The notes under the pieces: generated by a model
Database searches by the model: none
What the model saw: only the letters and a program-made list of their open reading frames with translations
What the model was told of the DNA's origin: nothing
Origin: an uncultured Sphingomonadaceae bacterium
Lineage (GTDB): Bacteria; Pseudomonadota; Alphaproteobacteria; Sphingomonadales; Sphingomonadaceae
DNA: 64,000 nucleotides
NCBI GenBank assembly: GCA_947488845.1
Contig: CANLBM010000015.1
Coordinates: 24,993 to 88,992, forward strand
Direction of reading: 5' to 3'
Shown here: positions 34,289 to 43,499 of the stretch, one piece after another
Position numbering within the stretch: the first letter of the stretch is position 1
How the letters are laid out: each line of letters starts with the position of its first letter
Program-made: the position numbers and the translations under genes

Positions 34289-35482
34289 ATGACGGTCATG
34301 GCAGACAAGGTGTATCAAGGACAAGATCAAAGCAGAAGGCGTGGCTTTTTGAAGTGGGCGGGCGTTTCCGCTTTTGTCTTTCTCGCAGGCTGCGCAACGG
34401 TCGTCCCGCGCGGTGCAGAAGCGCCGCCAGCAGCGACGCCGACACCCTCACCGGTGACCGCGGGACTGCCCGACGACCAGAAACATCACCGTATTGCCCT
34501 GCTGGTGCCATTGTCCGGCAAAAATGCCGGCATCGGTCAATCGCTCGCCAATGCGACGACGATGGCGCTGCTCGATACCAAGGCGGAGAATATCCGCATG
34601 ACCAGCTATGACACCGCCAAAGGCGTGACCGCAGCAGCCCAAAGCGCTATCCGCGATGGCAACAAGCTGATCATCGGCCCCTTGCTCAGCGACAATGTAG
34701 TCGCGACGGCGAATATTGCCCGTCCGGTCGGCGTCCCGATATTGAGTTTTTCAAATGACAGCGGCGTAGCCGGCAACAATGTCTTCATTCTCGGCCATAT
34801 CCCGTCGCAGTCGATCGACCGGGTCGTCGGATATGCCCGGTCTAAAGGCATGTCGCGCTTCGCGGCGCTGGTTCCCAATGGCGTTTACGGACAGCGCGCA
34901 TCGTCAACCCTGCTGCGCAGCGTCAAGGATGCCGGCGGCACAGTGGTGTCGATCCAGACGTTCAATCGTGATGCCAAGTCGCTGGAAGCTGCTTCCAGGA
35001 AACTCGCCCAAAATGGTGATTTCGAAGCGGTTCTGATAGCCGACAATGGTGACATGGCGATCAAGGCCGCTCCCTATATTCGCAAGAATGCCAGCGAAAC
35101 CGCGAGAATTCTCGGCACCGACCTGTGGAACACCAGCAGCAATCTGGCCGGTGCGCCCTCGATACGGGGAGCATGGTTCGCCAGCGTTTCGGATAGCCTG
35201 TACAAGCAATATGCCGACAAATATCGTGCCCGCTATGGCAAGGCACCGTTCCGGCTGTCGAGCCTCGGGTATGATTCGGTGCTGCTGACGGTCAAGGTCG
35301 CGCGCGACTGGAAAGTGGGATCGCCCTTTCCGATCAACAAGCTGACCGACAAGGGCGGATTCATCGGCCTCGACGGCGTGTTCCGGTTCAAGGCCGACGG
35401 CGTATCGCAACGTGCGCTGGAAGTGCAGGAAATCCGCAGCGGCAGCTTTGTCGTGGTCGATCCGGCACCGAAGGGGTTTTGA
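34289..35482 (+). CDS. LpoA-like penicillin-binding-protein activator lipoprotein
   Basis: 397 residues. A lipobox FLAGC lies at about residues 30-34, with an RRRG pair upstream. A Pro/Thr-rich linker follows. The periplasmic-binding-protein type I domain contains HRIALLVPLSGKNAGIGQSLANATTMALLD, IIGPLLSDNVVA, and FAALVPNGVYGQRASS. The divergent rsmI-yraN context is the classical lpoA context, supporting activation of peptidoglycan synthases. The ATG at 34289 has a strong AGGAG 7 nt upstream. The LpoA N-terminal TPR domain is absent, so it is the short alphaproteobacterial type. Confidence 0.85.
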   Translation: MTVMADKVYQGQDQSRRRGFLKWAGVSAFVFLAGCATVVPRGAEAPPAATPTPSPVTAGLPDDQKHHRIALLVPLSGKNAGIGQSLANATTMALLDTKAENIRMTSYDTAKGVTAAAQSAIRDGNKLIIGPLLSDNVVATANIARPVGVPILSFSNDSGVAGNNVFILGHIPSQSIDRVVGYARSKGMSRFAALVPNGVYGQRASSTLLRSVKDAGGTVVSIQTFNRDAKSLEAASRKLAQNGDFEAVLIADNGDMAIKAAPYIRKNASETARILGTDLWNTSSNLAGAPSIRGAWFASVSDSLYKQYADKYRARYGKAPFRLSSLGYDSVLLTVKVARDWKVGSPFPINKLTDKGGFIGLDGVFRFKADGVSQRALEVQEIRSGSFVVVDPAPKGF

Positions 35483-35517
35483 TAGAGCGGGTCGTCATCG
35501 GTTTTAGATAAAAGCTT

Positions 35518-35596
35518 CGTCATCCTGAATTTATTTCAGGACCTCCAAAGCTCGCGCGCGATCTCAAGGGGTCCTGAAACGAGTTCAGGATGACGA
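35518..35596. repeat. Intergenic palindrome CGTCATCCTGAA...TTCAGGATGACG
   Basis: TCGTCATCCTGAATTTATTT opens the left arm at 35518. The right arm is GAAACGAGTTCAGGATGACG at 35577-35596. Inner hairpins (CCTGAAttta...TTCAGG) are possible. It is a separate repeat family from those with CCCCAGC or TTCGACAGG cores. It lies between convergent genes, so it may also end transcripts. Confidence 0.75.
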
Positions 35597-35613
35597 TGAC
35601 AGGCAGTGTCGGT

Positions 35614-36267
35614 TCAGCCGATATTCTGGCCGGTCGATTCCCAGTCCTTGAGGAAGCCTTCCAGCCCCTTGTCGGTGAGCACATGTTTGAACAGGTTGCG
35701 GATGACGTTTGGCGGCATGGTTCCGACATCGGCGCCGATGCGGGCGGATTCGAGTACGTGGATCGGATGGCGGATCGAGGCGACGAGGATTTCCGTGTCG
35801 AAGGCGTAATTGTCGTAGATCAGCCGGATGTCTTCGATCAGCGTCATGCCGTCGAGACCATTATCGTCATGGCGCCCGACAAACGGCGAGATGAAGCTGG
35901 CGCCGGCCTTGGCCGCAAGCAGCGCCTGATTGGCGGAGAAACAAAGCGTCACGTTGACCATCGTGCCTTCGCTGGTCAGCGCCTTGCAGGTTTTCAGCCC
36001 GTCGATCGTCAATGGCACCTTGATGCATACATTGTCGGCGATCTTGCGCAGCACTTCGGCTTCTTTCATCATCGTTTCGTGATCGAGCGCGATGACTTCG
36101 GCGGAAACCGGACCGTCGGTCAGGCCGCAGATTTCCCTGGTCACTTCCATGATATCGCGACCCGATTTCTTGATCAGCGACGGGTTGGTGGTGACGCCGT
36201 CGACCATACCGGTTGCGGCAAGGTCGGCGATTTCCGCGGTATCGGCTGTGTCTACGAAGAATTTCAT
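35614..36267 (-). CDS. fsa: Fructose-6-phosphate aldolase / transaldolase-like enzyme
   Basis: 217 residues, the short TalC/Fsa class. It starts [32 protein letters not shown]. The Schiff-base Lys is in NVCIKVPLT at about residue 85, and [11 protein letters not shown] gives phosphate binding. Such proteins act either as transaldolase in the pentose-phosphate pathway or as aldolase; sequence alone does not separate them well. It is transcribed downstream of DUF4197 but with an intervening stem-loop. Confidence 0.9.
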   Translation of the reverse strand: MKFFVDTADTAEIADLAATGMVDGVTTNPSLIKKSGRDIMEVTREICGLTDGPVSAEVIALDHETMMKEAEVLRKIADNVCIKVPLTIDGLKTCKALTSEGTMVNVTLCFSANQALLAAKAGASFISPFVGRHDDNGLDGMTLIEDIRLIYDNYAFDTEILVASIRHPIHVLESARIGADVGTMPPNVIRNLFKHVLTDKGLEGFLKDWESTGQNIG

Positions 36268-36338
36268 CGGTCTGGCTCCAGGAATAGGAAAAATACGGCT
36301 GTTGCCTTTTGCCTATCCGCTTTCCCCGAGCCATGAAA

Positions 36339-36362
36339 CTGCCGCCCCGCCTTTTGCGGCAG
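36339..36362. terminator. Stem-loop after the DUF4197 gene
   Basis: CTGCCGC / GCGGCAG arms with a 10-nt loop lie 45 bp downstream of the DUF4197 stop (minus strand) and upstream of fsa. No U-run follows, so it is a possible, not proven, terminator. Confidence 0.4.
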
Positions 36363-36406
36363 AAAGCTGTGGATAGATTGGGGGAAGAATACGGGACAAA
36401 ATGCCG

Positions 36407-37087
36407 TTAAAATGCTTTCCCAACGCCCAGCACTGCGATCAGCAGAGGATCATTGGTCGCCCCCGGATTGGCGCGAATCGATGCTTCCTGAGCGCCAATC
36501 GAGCGATAGATGGCGTCGCTGACTTTGTTGGTCACGTCGCGGCTGATGCTGGAGAAATCGACATTGGTGGCTTGCGACAGCACCAGATTGATAATCTCGT
36601 TGTCGAACAGTCTCAGTCCGTTACCGATGCCGGGCAACATCCGGTCGACCAGCGTATTGCCGAGTTGTCCCTGAAGCAGACCGGTCGCGGCGCGCGGTCC
36701 GCCGTTGATGATCGCGGCCGCGTCGGCGATGCTCATATTCCGGATGGTTTCCGCGATGATCGGGGCGGCAAGCTCTGCCCCCTCTTCCGCGGCGCGGTTG
36801 ACCTGCCGCAGCAACCGGTCCTGAATCGGCTTGGAGCGCAGCAAGGCCGTTGCGACGCTGGTCACCCGCGATCCGCCCAGCGAATCCGGCACAGTGATCC
36901 GAGCAATCTGGCTGTCGAAAAAACCGTTCGGCTGGAGCAGTTCGGCAAAGGCGTTTTGCGAGGACAGGGTCAGCAGCCGTTTGACCGCCTCGGTCAGGCT
37001 GAGGCCCGGCACGCTCGAACAGCCGGGAAGTGCCAGCAATCCGGCCGCAACGCCCATGCCCAGAACCGATCTGCGATGATAGATCAT
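36407..37087 (-). CDS. DUF4197 domain lipoprotein
   Basis: 226 residues. An RR-containing signal (MIYHRRSVLGMGVAAGLLALPGC) ends in a lipobox. The DUF4197 body is all-helical: LSLTEAVKRLLTLSSQNAFAELLQPNGFF, RQVNRAAEEGAELAAPIIAETIRNMSIADAAAIINGG and SQATNVDFSSISRDVTNKVSDAIYRSIGAQEASIRANP. The periplasmic function is unknown in the family. It is divergent from priA, 59 bp away. Confidence 0.9.
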   Translation of the reverse strand: MIYHRRSVLGMGVAAGLLALPGCSSVPGLSLTEAVKRLLTLSSQNAFAELLQPNGFFDSQIARITVPDSLGGSRVTSVATALLRSKPIQDRLLRQVNRAAEEGAELAAPIIAETIRNMSIADAAAIINGGPRAATGLLQGQLGNTLVDRMLPGIGNGLRLFDNEIINLVLSQATNVDFSSISRDVTNKVSDAIYRSIGAQEASIRANPGATNDPLLIAVLGVGKAF

Positions 37088-37146
37088 GATATGTCTCCAA
37101 ATTTCGCCAAAGCAGGAATGACGGATGATGTTTCGCTGCCTATAGC

Positions 37147-39318
37147 ATGGATATGAATCGCGTTCGTGTACTCCTGCTTAACGCCGCCCTCGGGCCGCTC
37201 GATTACCGGGTCCCGGACGGCATGCAGGTGGAACCCGGTTCGATCGTGATGGCCCCGCTCGGTCCGCGCAAAATGCCAGGGGTCGTGTGGGAGGCCGAGA
37301 GTTTTCCGGTCGAGGAAATTGACCCGAAGAAACTGCGCCCATTGCTGGAGCTACGCGACGTTCCGCCATTGCGCGCGCCGCTGCGGCGGCTAATCGAGTG
37401 GACGGCCGCCTATTATTTCGCTTCTCCCGCTTCGGTGTTGCGGATGGTCTTGTCGAGCGGAGCGGCCTTTGCCGACAATCGCCCGATCAGCGAATATCGG
37501 CTGAACGGTTCGGTTCCGGACAGGATGACCCCGCAACGGGAGCAGGCGCTGGAAAAGCTGATCGGCGTGCAAGGCACGATCAGCGAACTCGCCAACAAGG
37601 CCGGTGTTTCGATTGCGGTGATCCGCGGACTGGAGAAGCTCGGCGTGTTTGATCGGGAGGATGTGTCTCCCTTTGCCATAACCGCCAACCCGTCACCCGA
37701 TTTCGACACCGTCGATCTCAGCGTCGACCAGAAAAATGTCAGCCAGACATTGATCGACGCGGTGCGCGCTGCGCAGTTCAAGCCATTCCTGCTCGACGGC
37801 GTCACCGGATCGGGGAAAACCGAAGTCTATTTCGAAGCGGTTGCAGAAGCCTTGCGCCAGGACAAACAGGTGCTGGTGCTGCTCCCCGAAATCGCGCTGA
37901 CCGAGCCATTTCTGGACCGGTTCCACGCGCGCTTTGGTGCCGAACCGCTCGCCTGGCACAGCGGCATGAAACAGTCGGAGCGCAAGAGAAACTGGCGAGC
38001 GCTGGCCGACGGCAATGCCAAGGTGATCGTCGGTGCGCGCTCCGCCTTGTTCCTGCCCTACGCAAATCTGGGCCTGATCATCGTCGACGAAGCGCACGAG
38101 ACCAGCTTCAAGCAGGAAGACGGCGTCCGCTATCACGCCCGCGATGTCGCGATCATGCGTGGACTGCATGAAAAAATACCGGTCATTCTCGCCTCCGCCA
38201 CGCCGGCGATCGAGAGCCAGCATCAGGTCGAGCAGGGCAATTACCAGCTGCTCGAACTGCCCGCGCGTTTTGGCGGGGCGACAATGCCGGATATCGAAGC
38301 GCTCGACCTGACGGAGGATGTTCCACCGCGCGGGAGCTGGCTGGCGCCGACGCTGATCAACGCGCTGGAGGAAAATCTGGAGCGCGGCGAGCAGTCATTG
38401 CTGTTCCTCAACCGCCGCGGCTTCGCGCCGCTGACCCTATGCCGGACCTGCGGCCACCGTATCGACTGCCCCAATTGCACCGCGTGGATGGTCGAACATC
38501 GCCTGACCCGCCGCCTCGCCTGCCACCATTGCGGCCATGTCATGCCGATACCCGAAAAATGCCCGGAATGCGGCGACGAGGACAGTCTGGTGGCCTGCGG
38601 CCCCGGGGTGGAGCGGATTTGCGACGAGGTCAAAATGCTGTTTCCGCAGGCACGGACTGCGATTGTCACCTCGGACACGATCTGGTCGCCGCAGAAAGCC
38701 GCGGATTTTGTCCACCAGATGGAGGCCGGAGCGATTGATATCGTCGTTGGCACCCAGCTGGTGACCAAGGGCTATCATTTTCCCAATCTGACGTTGGTCG
38801 GCGTGGTGGATGCGGATATCGGGCTGGAAGGCGGCGATCTGCGCGCCGCCGAACGCAGCTTCCAGCAGATTGCCCAGGTCGCCGGACGCGCCGGGCGGGC
38901 AGAAAAACCGGGGCGGGTCTACGTCCAGACCCGGATGCCGAATGCGCCGGTGATCCAGGCGCTGATCAAGAATGACCGCGAAGGATTCTACGCCGCCGAG
39001 ATAGAGGCGCGCCGTCAGGCTCTCGCCCCGCCTTTTGCGCGCTGGGCCGCGATTATCGTTTCGTCCGAGGATAACAAGGAAGCGATGGAAACGGCCCGCC
39101 TGATCGGCCAGACCGTTCCCAAGCTCGACGGATTTTCGGTTTACGGCCCAGCCCCTGCCCCGCTGGCGATGCTGCGCGGGCGGCACCGGCACCGGTTGCT
39201 GGTCCACGCCCTGCGCTCGGTCGACCTGCAGCAGATCATGCGCGAATGGCTGGAACAGCTGGAATGGCCGCGCGCCGTCCGGGTCGGGGTTGATGTCGAT
39301 CCCTATAGTTTTGTCTGA
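37147..39318 (+). CDS. priA: Primosomal helicase PriA
   Basis: 723 residues. The 3'-OH-binding N-terminal domain is followed by Walker A (DGVTGSGKTEVYFEA), the DEAH box (IIVDEAHETSFKQ), and the paired zinc motifs CRTCGHRIDCPNC and CHHCGHVMPIPEKCPECG. Helicase motifs VGTQLVTKGYHFPNLTLVGV and QVAGRAGRAEKPG are also present. It restarts stalled replication forks by loading DnaB. The length is normal. Confidence 0.97.
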   Translation: MDMNRVRVLLLNAALGPLDYRVPDGMQVEPGSIVMAPLGPRKMPGVVWEAESFPVEEIDPKKLRPLLELRDVPPLRAPLRRLIEWTAAYYFASPASVLRMVLSSGAAFADNRPISEYRLNGSVPDRMTPQREQALEKLIGVQGTISELANKAGVSIAVIRGLEKLGVFDREDVSPFAITANPSPDFDTVDLSVDQKNVSQTLIDAVRAAQFKPFLLDGVTGSGKTEVYFEAVAEALRQDKQVLVLLPEIALTEPFLDRFHARFGAEPLAWHSGMKQSERKRNWRALADGNAKVIVGARSALFLPYANLGLIIVDEAHETSFKQEDGVRYHARDVAIMRGLHEKIPVILASATPAIESQHQVEQGNYQLLELPARFGGATMPDIEALDLTEDVPPRGSWLAPTLINALEENLERGEQSLLFLNRRGFAPLTLCRTCGHRIDCPNCTAWMVEHRLTRRLACHHCGHVMPIPEKCPECGDEDSLVACGPGVERICDEVKMLFPQARTAIVTSDTIWSPQKAADFVHQMEAGAIDIVVGTQLVTKGYHFPNLTLVGVVDADIGLEGGDLRAAERSFQQIAQVAGRAGRAEKPGRVYVQTRMPNAPVIQALIKNDREGFYAAEIEARRQALAPPFARWAAIIVSSEDNKEAMETARLIGQTVPKLDGFSVYGPAPAPLAMLRGRHRHRLLVHALRSVDLQQIMREWLEQLEWPRAVRVGVDVDPYSFV

Positions 39319-39397
39319 TTGGCGGAAAGCCCGCCTTAGGAAATTGAGGGGCGGCGGGCAGTGCAAAAGTCCTTTGAATATTGCACGCATTTGAAGC

Positions 39398-40954
39398 ATG
39401 AGCCTATCCATGATCAAAAAGCTATTCCTGCTCGTCGCAATCACCACCGTAACCCTGCTCACCGGCCCTGCCCAGGCCGATCCCGCAGACATCAGCGCCG
39501 CCAGCCGTTCGGTTGTCCGCGTGGTGCTCGCCGCCAAGGATGGCGACAAGGTCGCCTTTGTCGGCCATGGCAGCGGCTTCGTGGTTGCTCCGGACAAGAT
39601 TGTTACCAATGCCCATGTTGTCGAGATTGCCCGGCAGGAAAGCTCGGTCGTCATCGGGATCATCCCGTCGCAGGGCGGGACCAGCTATGGCGGGAAAATA
39701 ATCGCCTATTCGCCCGGCAATGATCTTGCCCTCATTCAGGTACTGGACGGCGGACGATTGCCGCCGATGACCGTTTTTGGCGGTCCGGTTGGCGACGGTG
39801 CGGATGTTGTGGCTATCGGCTATCCCGGATCGGTCGACCGGGCGCAGGGTCTTGATCTGGACGACCTGATCAACCCGATGTCGCCGGTCAAGACGACCGG
39901 CACGGTGTCCGGCGGGCGCACGACCAAGCAATTTGACACAATCCTCCACACCGCTCCGATTGCCTCCGGCAATAGCGGCGGGCCGCTGATCGACAATTGT
40001 GGCCGGGTGCTGGGCGCGAACAGCTTTGGATCGATTAGCAATGGCAATGATGCCGAATTCGGCTTTGCCGTCTCGGCGCGCGAAATCCTCAACTTTCTGC
40101 GCAAGGCGGGCGTCAAAGTGGCGACCACCGCGACACCCTGCCGGTCAGCGGCGGAAATCAGTCTGGAAGAGCAACAGCGTGAAATTGCCGCCCGCGCACA
40201 GGTAGATGCCGCGAGGGACGCCGAGGCCGAAAAGCGCGAACGCGCGGAAGCAAAATTGCGGACCACCATATCCCAGGACATTATCGCCGCGCGCGAAAAC
40301 CGGATGGCGATCGCCGCGCTGATATTGCTACTGTCACTGCTCGCGGCTGGCGGCGCCGGCGTCCTGATGGTTCAGGGCAAGCGCAATCCGGCGATCGGCG
40401 CAGCGGGTGGCGCGGGCATATTGTTGCTCGCCGCCATATTCACCTTTCTGTCGCGTCCCGATTTCAGCGAAATTGATGATCGTGTCGCGGCAAGCTTGAA
40501 GGAAAACGAGCCCAAAAGCCTCCCGCAACCAACAAGCATCGCCAATTCCGGCAAATATCAATGCACGATCAACCCTGATCGCAGCCGGATCACGGTATCG
40601 CAGCAAAATGAAATGCCGCTCGAATGGGCCGATGGCGGCTGCGTCAACGGTCGCACCCAATATAGCCGCGATGGCGCAAAATGGTCGCGGATATTTGTTC
40701 CCAATCAGGAGCAGACCATCACCATCAGCAGCTTCCAGCCGGATCGCAGCGAATTTACCGAGGAACGCTATCTGGTGGGGCTCGACACGATGACCAAGGC
40801 GCGCGAAATCCGCGCAAAATATGGCAACAGGGCCTGCACAAAAGATAACGAGGCACTAGCCGATATCGAGGATATGGTGAAGGCAATCAGAGCCGAATTG
40901 CCGTCTCAGGCGAACGAGAGTCTGGTATATGAGTGCAAGAAAGCCACTCAATAA
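39398..40954 (+). CDS. Membrane-anchored trypsin-like serine protease with Cys-rich C-terminal domain
   Basis: 518 residues. Signal peptide, then an S1-type protease domain with His73 (TNAHVV), Asp109 (GNDLALI) and Ser193 (ASGNSGGPLI). A charged coiled coil follows (about 205-300). Two membrane segments (about 307-329 and 335-355) form a hairpin. The last ~150 residues carry four Cys (YQC, GGC, RAC, YEC) and no known domain. Both ends are predicted periplasmic. No PDZ domain is present, unlike DegP/DegS. The 3' end overlaps the convergent isocitrate-lyase-like gene by 7 bp. Targets are unknown. Confidence 0.85.
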   Translation: MSLSMIKKLFLLVAITTVTLLTGPAQADPADISAASRSVVRVVLAAKDGDKVAFVGHGSGFVVAPDKIVTNAHVVEIARQESSVVIGIIPSQGGTSYGGKIIAYSPGNDLALIQVLDGGRLPPMTVFGGPVGDGADVVAIGYPGSVDRAQGLDLDDLINPMSPVKTTGTVSGGRTTKQFDTILHTAPIASGNSGGPLIDNCGRVLGANSFGSISNGNDAEFGFAVSAREILNFLRKAGVKVATTATPCRSAAEISLEEQQREIAARAQVDAARDAEAEKRERAEAKLRTTISQDIIAARENRMAIAALILLLSLLAAGGAGVLMVQGKRNPAIGAAGGAGILLLAAIFTFLSRPDFSEIDDRVAASLKENEPKSLPQPTSIANSGKYQCTINPDRSRITVSQQNEMPLEWADGGCVNGRTQYSRDGAKWSRIFVPNQEQTITISSFQPDRSEFTEERYLVGLDTMTKAREIRAKYGNRACTKDNEALADIEDMVKAIRAELPSQANESLVYECKKATQ

Positions 40955-41706
40955 TCAGGCTCCTTGCCTTCGAATATCTTCTCTGCCTGCTTCGTCAGCC
41001 AAGTCATTGCTGCGGCCCACGGCTGATGCCCGTGGCTGATTCTCGCGACACCCAGACTGGCCAGTTCCGCAGCACCCGGGCCATCGGATGACCGCAATAT
41101 ATTGACCGGCAAAGGCGACGCATCGCAAATCGCGCCGATGCATTTTCTGTCGCTCAGAAACGGCACGAACAGGCTCCCAGCCCCGGCATCTGCATATTTT
41201 TTTGCCCGCTCGAGAAGCTGCTCGACCAGGGCATCGCCATCAGTCTCTGCCGACTGGCCGCGAAAAACATCGCATCGGGCATTGACCCAAATGCCGCTTG
41301 AAGCGGCAGCGGCCACACGCTCGGCAAAAGCCTCCGGTGCAATCAGTATATTTTGTCCGGGCATGCGATCTTCCATGTTGATGCCGCTCGCGCCTGCATC
41401 AAAGGCACGTTGCACCGACTGGCGAACCGCGCCAGCATCTTCGCCATAGCCGGCCTCCATGTCGATGCTTATCGGCAGATCCGACGCCGCAACAATATGT
41501 TCGAGATTGATTATCGCGTCATCGAGGGGAAAGGCCTCGCCGTCGGCGATTCCCTGCGCGCCGGCCACTCCGTAGCTGCCGGTCGCCAAGGCCTTTGCAC
41601 CGGCAGCCGCAACCGCTTTGGCACTGCCCGCATCCCAGATATTGACCAATATCAATGGATCGCCCGGCACGTGAAGATCGCCAAATTCCTGTATTTTCTG
41701 GTTCAT
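40948..41706 (-). CDS. Isocitrate lyase / PEP mutase family protein
   Basis: 252 residues. The TIM-barrel features are LVNIWDAGSAKAVAAAGAKALATGSYGVAGAQG, ISIDMEAGYGED, GASGINMEDRMPG and AKKYADAGAGSLFVPFL. This subfamily includes PEP mutases, oxaloacetate decarboxylases and lyases. The KKCG motif of true isocitrate lyase is not seen. Its ATG overlaps the ada stop by 4 bp, so it is translationally coupled to the alkylation-repair gene, for no obvious biochemical reason. Confidence 0.85.
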   Translation of the reverse strand: MNQKIQEFGDLHVPGDPLILVNIWDAGSAKAVAAAGAKALATGSYGVAGAQGIADGEAFPLDDAIINLEHIVAASDLPISIDMEAGYGEDAGAVRQSVQRAFDAGASGINMEDRMPGQNILIAPEAFAERVAAAASSGIWVNARCDVFRGQSAETDGDALVEQLLERAKKYADAGAGSLFVPFLSDRKCIGAICDASPLPVNILRSSDGPGAAELASLGVARISHGHQPWAAAMTWLTKQAEKIFEGKEPDY

Positions 41707-42740
41707 TTCGTTTCCTTTTCCAGCAAACGCGTCTTTATCTCCAGCCCGTAGGCATAGCCGCCCATGGTTCCGTCGCTGCGCACCACGCGGTGGCAGGGAA
41801 TGAGGACGGCAACATGGTTGGCGCCATTGGCGCTACCCACGGCGCGCACCGCTTTCGGCTTGCCGATGGCCACCGCGATATCGGCGTAGCTGCGGGTTTC
41901 GCCTTCGGGGATTTTGCGCAATTCCTGCCATACCGCTTCCTGAAAAGCCGTGCCCTGGACATCGAGCGGGATATTGTGCGGGCGACCCGGCGTTTCCACC
42001 TGGGCAACAACCTGCGCGAGCAATTTGGCAAATGCATCGCCGCCGGCTCGCAAATCCGCTTTCGGGAAACGGCCGCGCAATTCTTCCTCGCCTTCGTTGA
42101 ACGACAGGCAGCAGATGCCCTTGTCGGTGGCAGCCACCATCATCGCACCGAGCGAGGTTTCTACAATGGCCCAGTGGACCGTCACCCCTGCGCCGCCATT
42201 TTTCCATACGCCCGGTTTCAAACCCATCTTCCGGTCCTTTTTCTGTTCCTCGTAAAAACGCGACGCCGACCCATAGCCCGCGTCGTAAATGGCTTCGGTC
42301 ACCGATGCACCGCTGTCCAGCGCATCCTTGACCCGTTCCCGTCGCACGGCCCGCGCATAAGCGGCTGGCGACAATCCGGTTTCGCGTTTGAAAATCCGTT
42401 GGAGATGAGTCGGCGAGTAGCTGGTCAGTGCGCCAAGCTCGGCCAGCGTCGGTGCGCTCTCGGCCATGCGGATCGCGTCTATGACCGTCTTCACCGCGGC
42501 TTCGTCACGCGCCACATCATTGGGGAGACAGCGCAAGCAGGCGCGCAGACCCGCTGCCTCTGCCTGATCTGCCGTGGCGAAGAACCGGACATTTTCGCGC
42601 TTGGGATGCCGGGCTGCGCAGGAGGGGCGGCAATAGATGCCGGTGCTCAGGACGCCGGTGACGAACTTCCCGTCGAAGCTGCGGTCACGGGCCTGCACCG
42701 CCGTCCATGCCCGAACATTATCTACTGTCTGCTGATTCAC
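41703..42740 (-). CDS. ada: Bifunctional Ada: methylphosphotriester sensor and O6-methylguanine methyltransferase
   Basis: 345 residues. The N-terminal Ada zinc domain (FDGKFVTGVLSTGIYCRPSC, then LRACLRCLPND) holds four Cys. The AraC-type helix-turn-helix (TLAELGALTSYSPTHLQRIFKRETGLSPAAYARAV) is next. The methyltransferase domain ends with the active-site IPCHRVVRSDG. It repairs alkylated DNA and, when methylated, activates transcription. It is the middle gene of a three-gene unit with 4-bp ATGA overlaps on both sides. Confidence 0.95.
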   Translation of the reverse strand: MNQQTVDNVRAWTAVQARDRSFDGKFVTGVLSTGIYCRPSCAARHPKRENVRFFATADQAEAAGLRACLRCLPNDVARDEAAVKTVIDAIRMAESAPTLAELGALTSYSPTHLQRIFKRETGLSPAAYARAVRRERVKDALDSGASVTEAIYDAGYGSASRFYEEQKKDRKMGLKPGVWKNGGAGVTVHWAIVETSLGAMMVAATDKGICCLSFNEGEEELRGRFPKADLRAGGDAFAKLLAQVVAQVETPGRPHNIPLDVQGTAFQEAVWQELRKIPEGETRSYADIAVAIGKPKAVRAVGSANGANHVAVLIPCHRVVRSDGTMGGYAYGLEIKTRLLEKETK

Positions 42741-43210
42741 GTCTCAAACCTCTCCACCCGCGCGACAAAACATCCATGGCCTGCGTTATGCACATCTATA
42801 TAGGCAACCTCGTCCACATCAAATAGCTGACGGATCGAGCGGTCTGCGTCCCCGGGCAAGGACAGCTTGGCCGTTTTCAACATCGCGTCCGAACCGAACG
42901 CCCGCATTCCCAGGGGCCGGCCATCGAATATCGGGGGCACAGCGTCGGTAAATTGCGCTGCTACTGTCAGTCCGGATCTGGCAAATATCGCATAAGCGCT
43001 CCGATAGGGAGAATTAACATCATGGGACATATGGTGGAATAGAATCAGCTCGTCCCCTACGTCGGCGTCCTCCAGAGATATGCGGCACGGAAAACCGGGC
43101 TTGCTGGTCGCTATCATTGGTACCGCGCCCATCGCCGAAAGCTCTTCTGCGGTTGCGCCCTCGGAGGATTTGACAATATCCGGGCTCAATCCGGTGATTT
43201 GATAGGTCAT
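42737..43210 (-). CDS. DUF1203 domain protein
   Basis: 157 residues starting MTYQITGLSPDIVKS. The family pattern is PGFPCRISLEDADVGDELILFHHMSHDVNSPYRSAYAIFAR in the middle and FDVDEVAYIDVHNAGHGCFVARVERF at the end. The function of DUF1203 is unknown. Here it heads an operon with ada (ATGA overlap at 42737-42740) and a PEP-mutase-like gene, suggesting a role in the adaptive alkylation response, which is inference from position only. Confidence 0.85.
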   Translation of the reverse strand: MTYQITGLSPDIVKSSEGATAEELSAMGAVPMIATSKPGFPCRISLEDADVGDELILFHHMSHDVNSPYRSAYAIFARSGLTVAAQFTDAVPPIFDGRPLGMRAFGSDAMLKTAKLSLPGDADRSIRQLFDVDEVAYIDVHNAGHGCFVARVERFET

Positions 43211-43499
43211 AGAAAGTCTCCGATGCTGGAAGTTGCAGCCGATTTAAATCACCAAGCCCCACGCGGCTTCCCGTATCTTGCGTTCAAAGCCAATAATCAT
43301 AGGCGGAACAATTCAAAGGCGCTGAAAACTGCTGGTTTGGCTTTCCGGAAAAATGATTCCCCAAGCCATCTTGCATCGCAGCAAAATGGTTGCTAGACGC
43401 CGCGCATCCGTGGGCGGAATCGCAGGATTTCCGGCCATTAAGCGGACCATTTCATCAACGGTTTTCAGACCGTGCTTACGGTCAGGGAGAAGCAAACGC

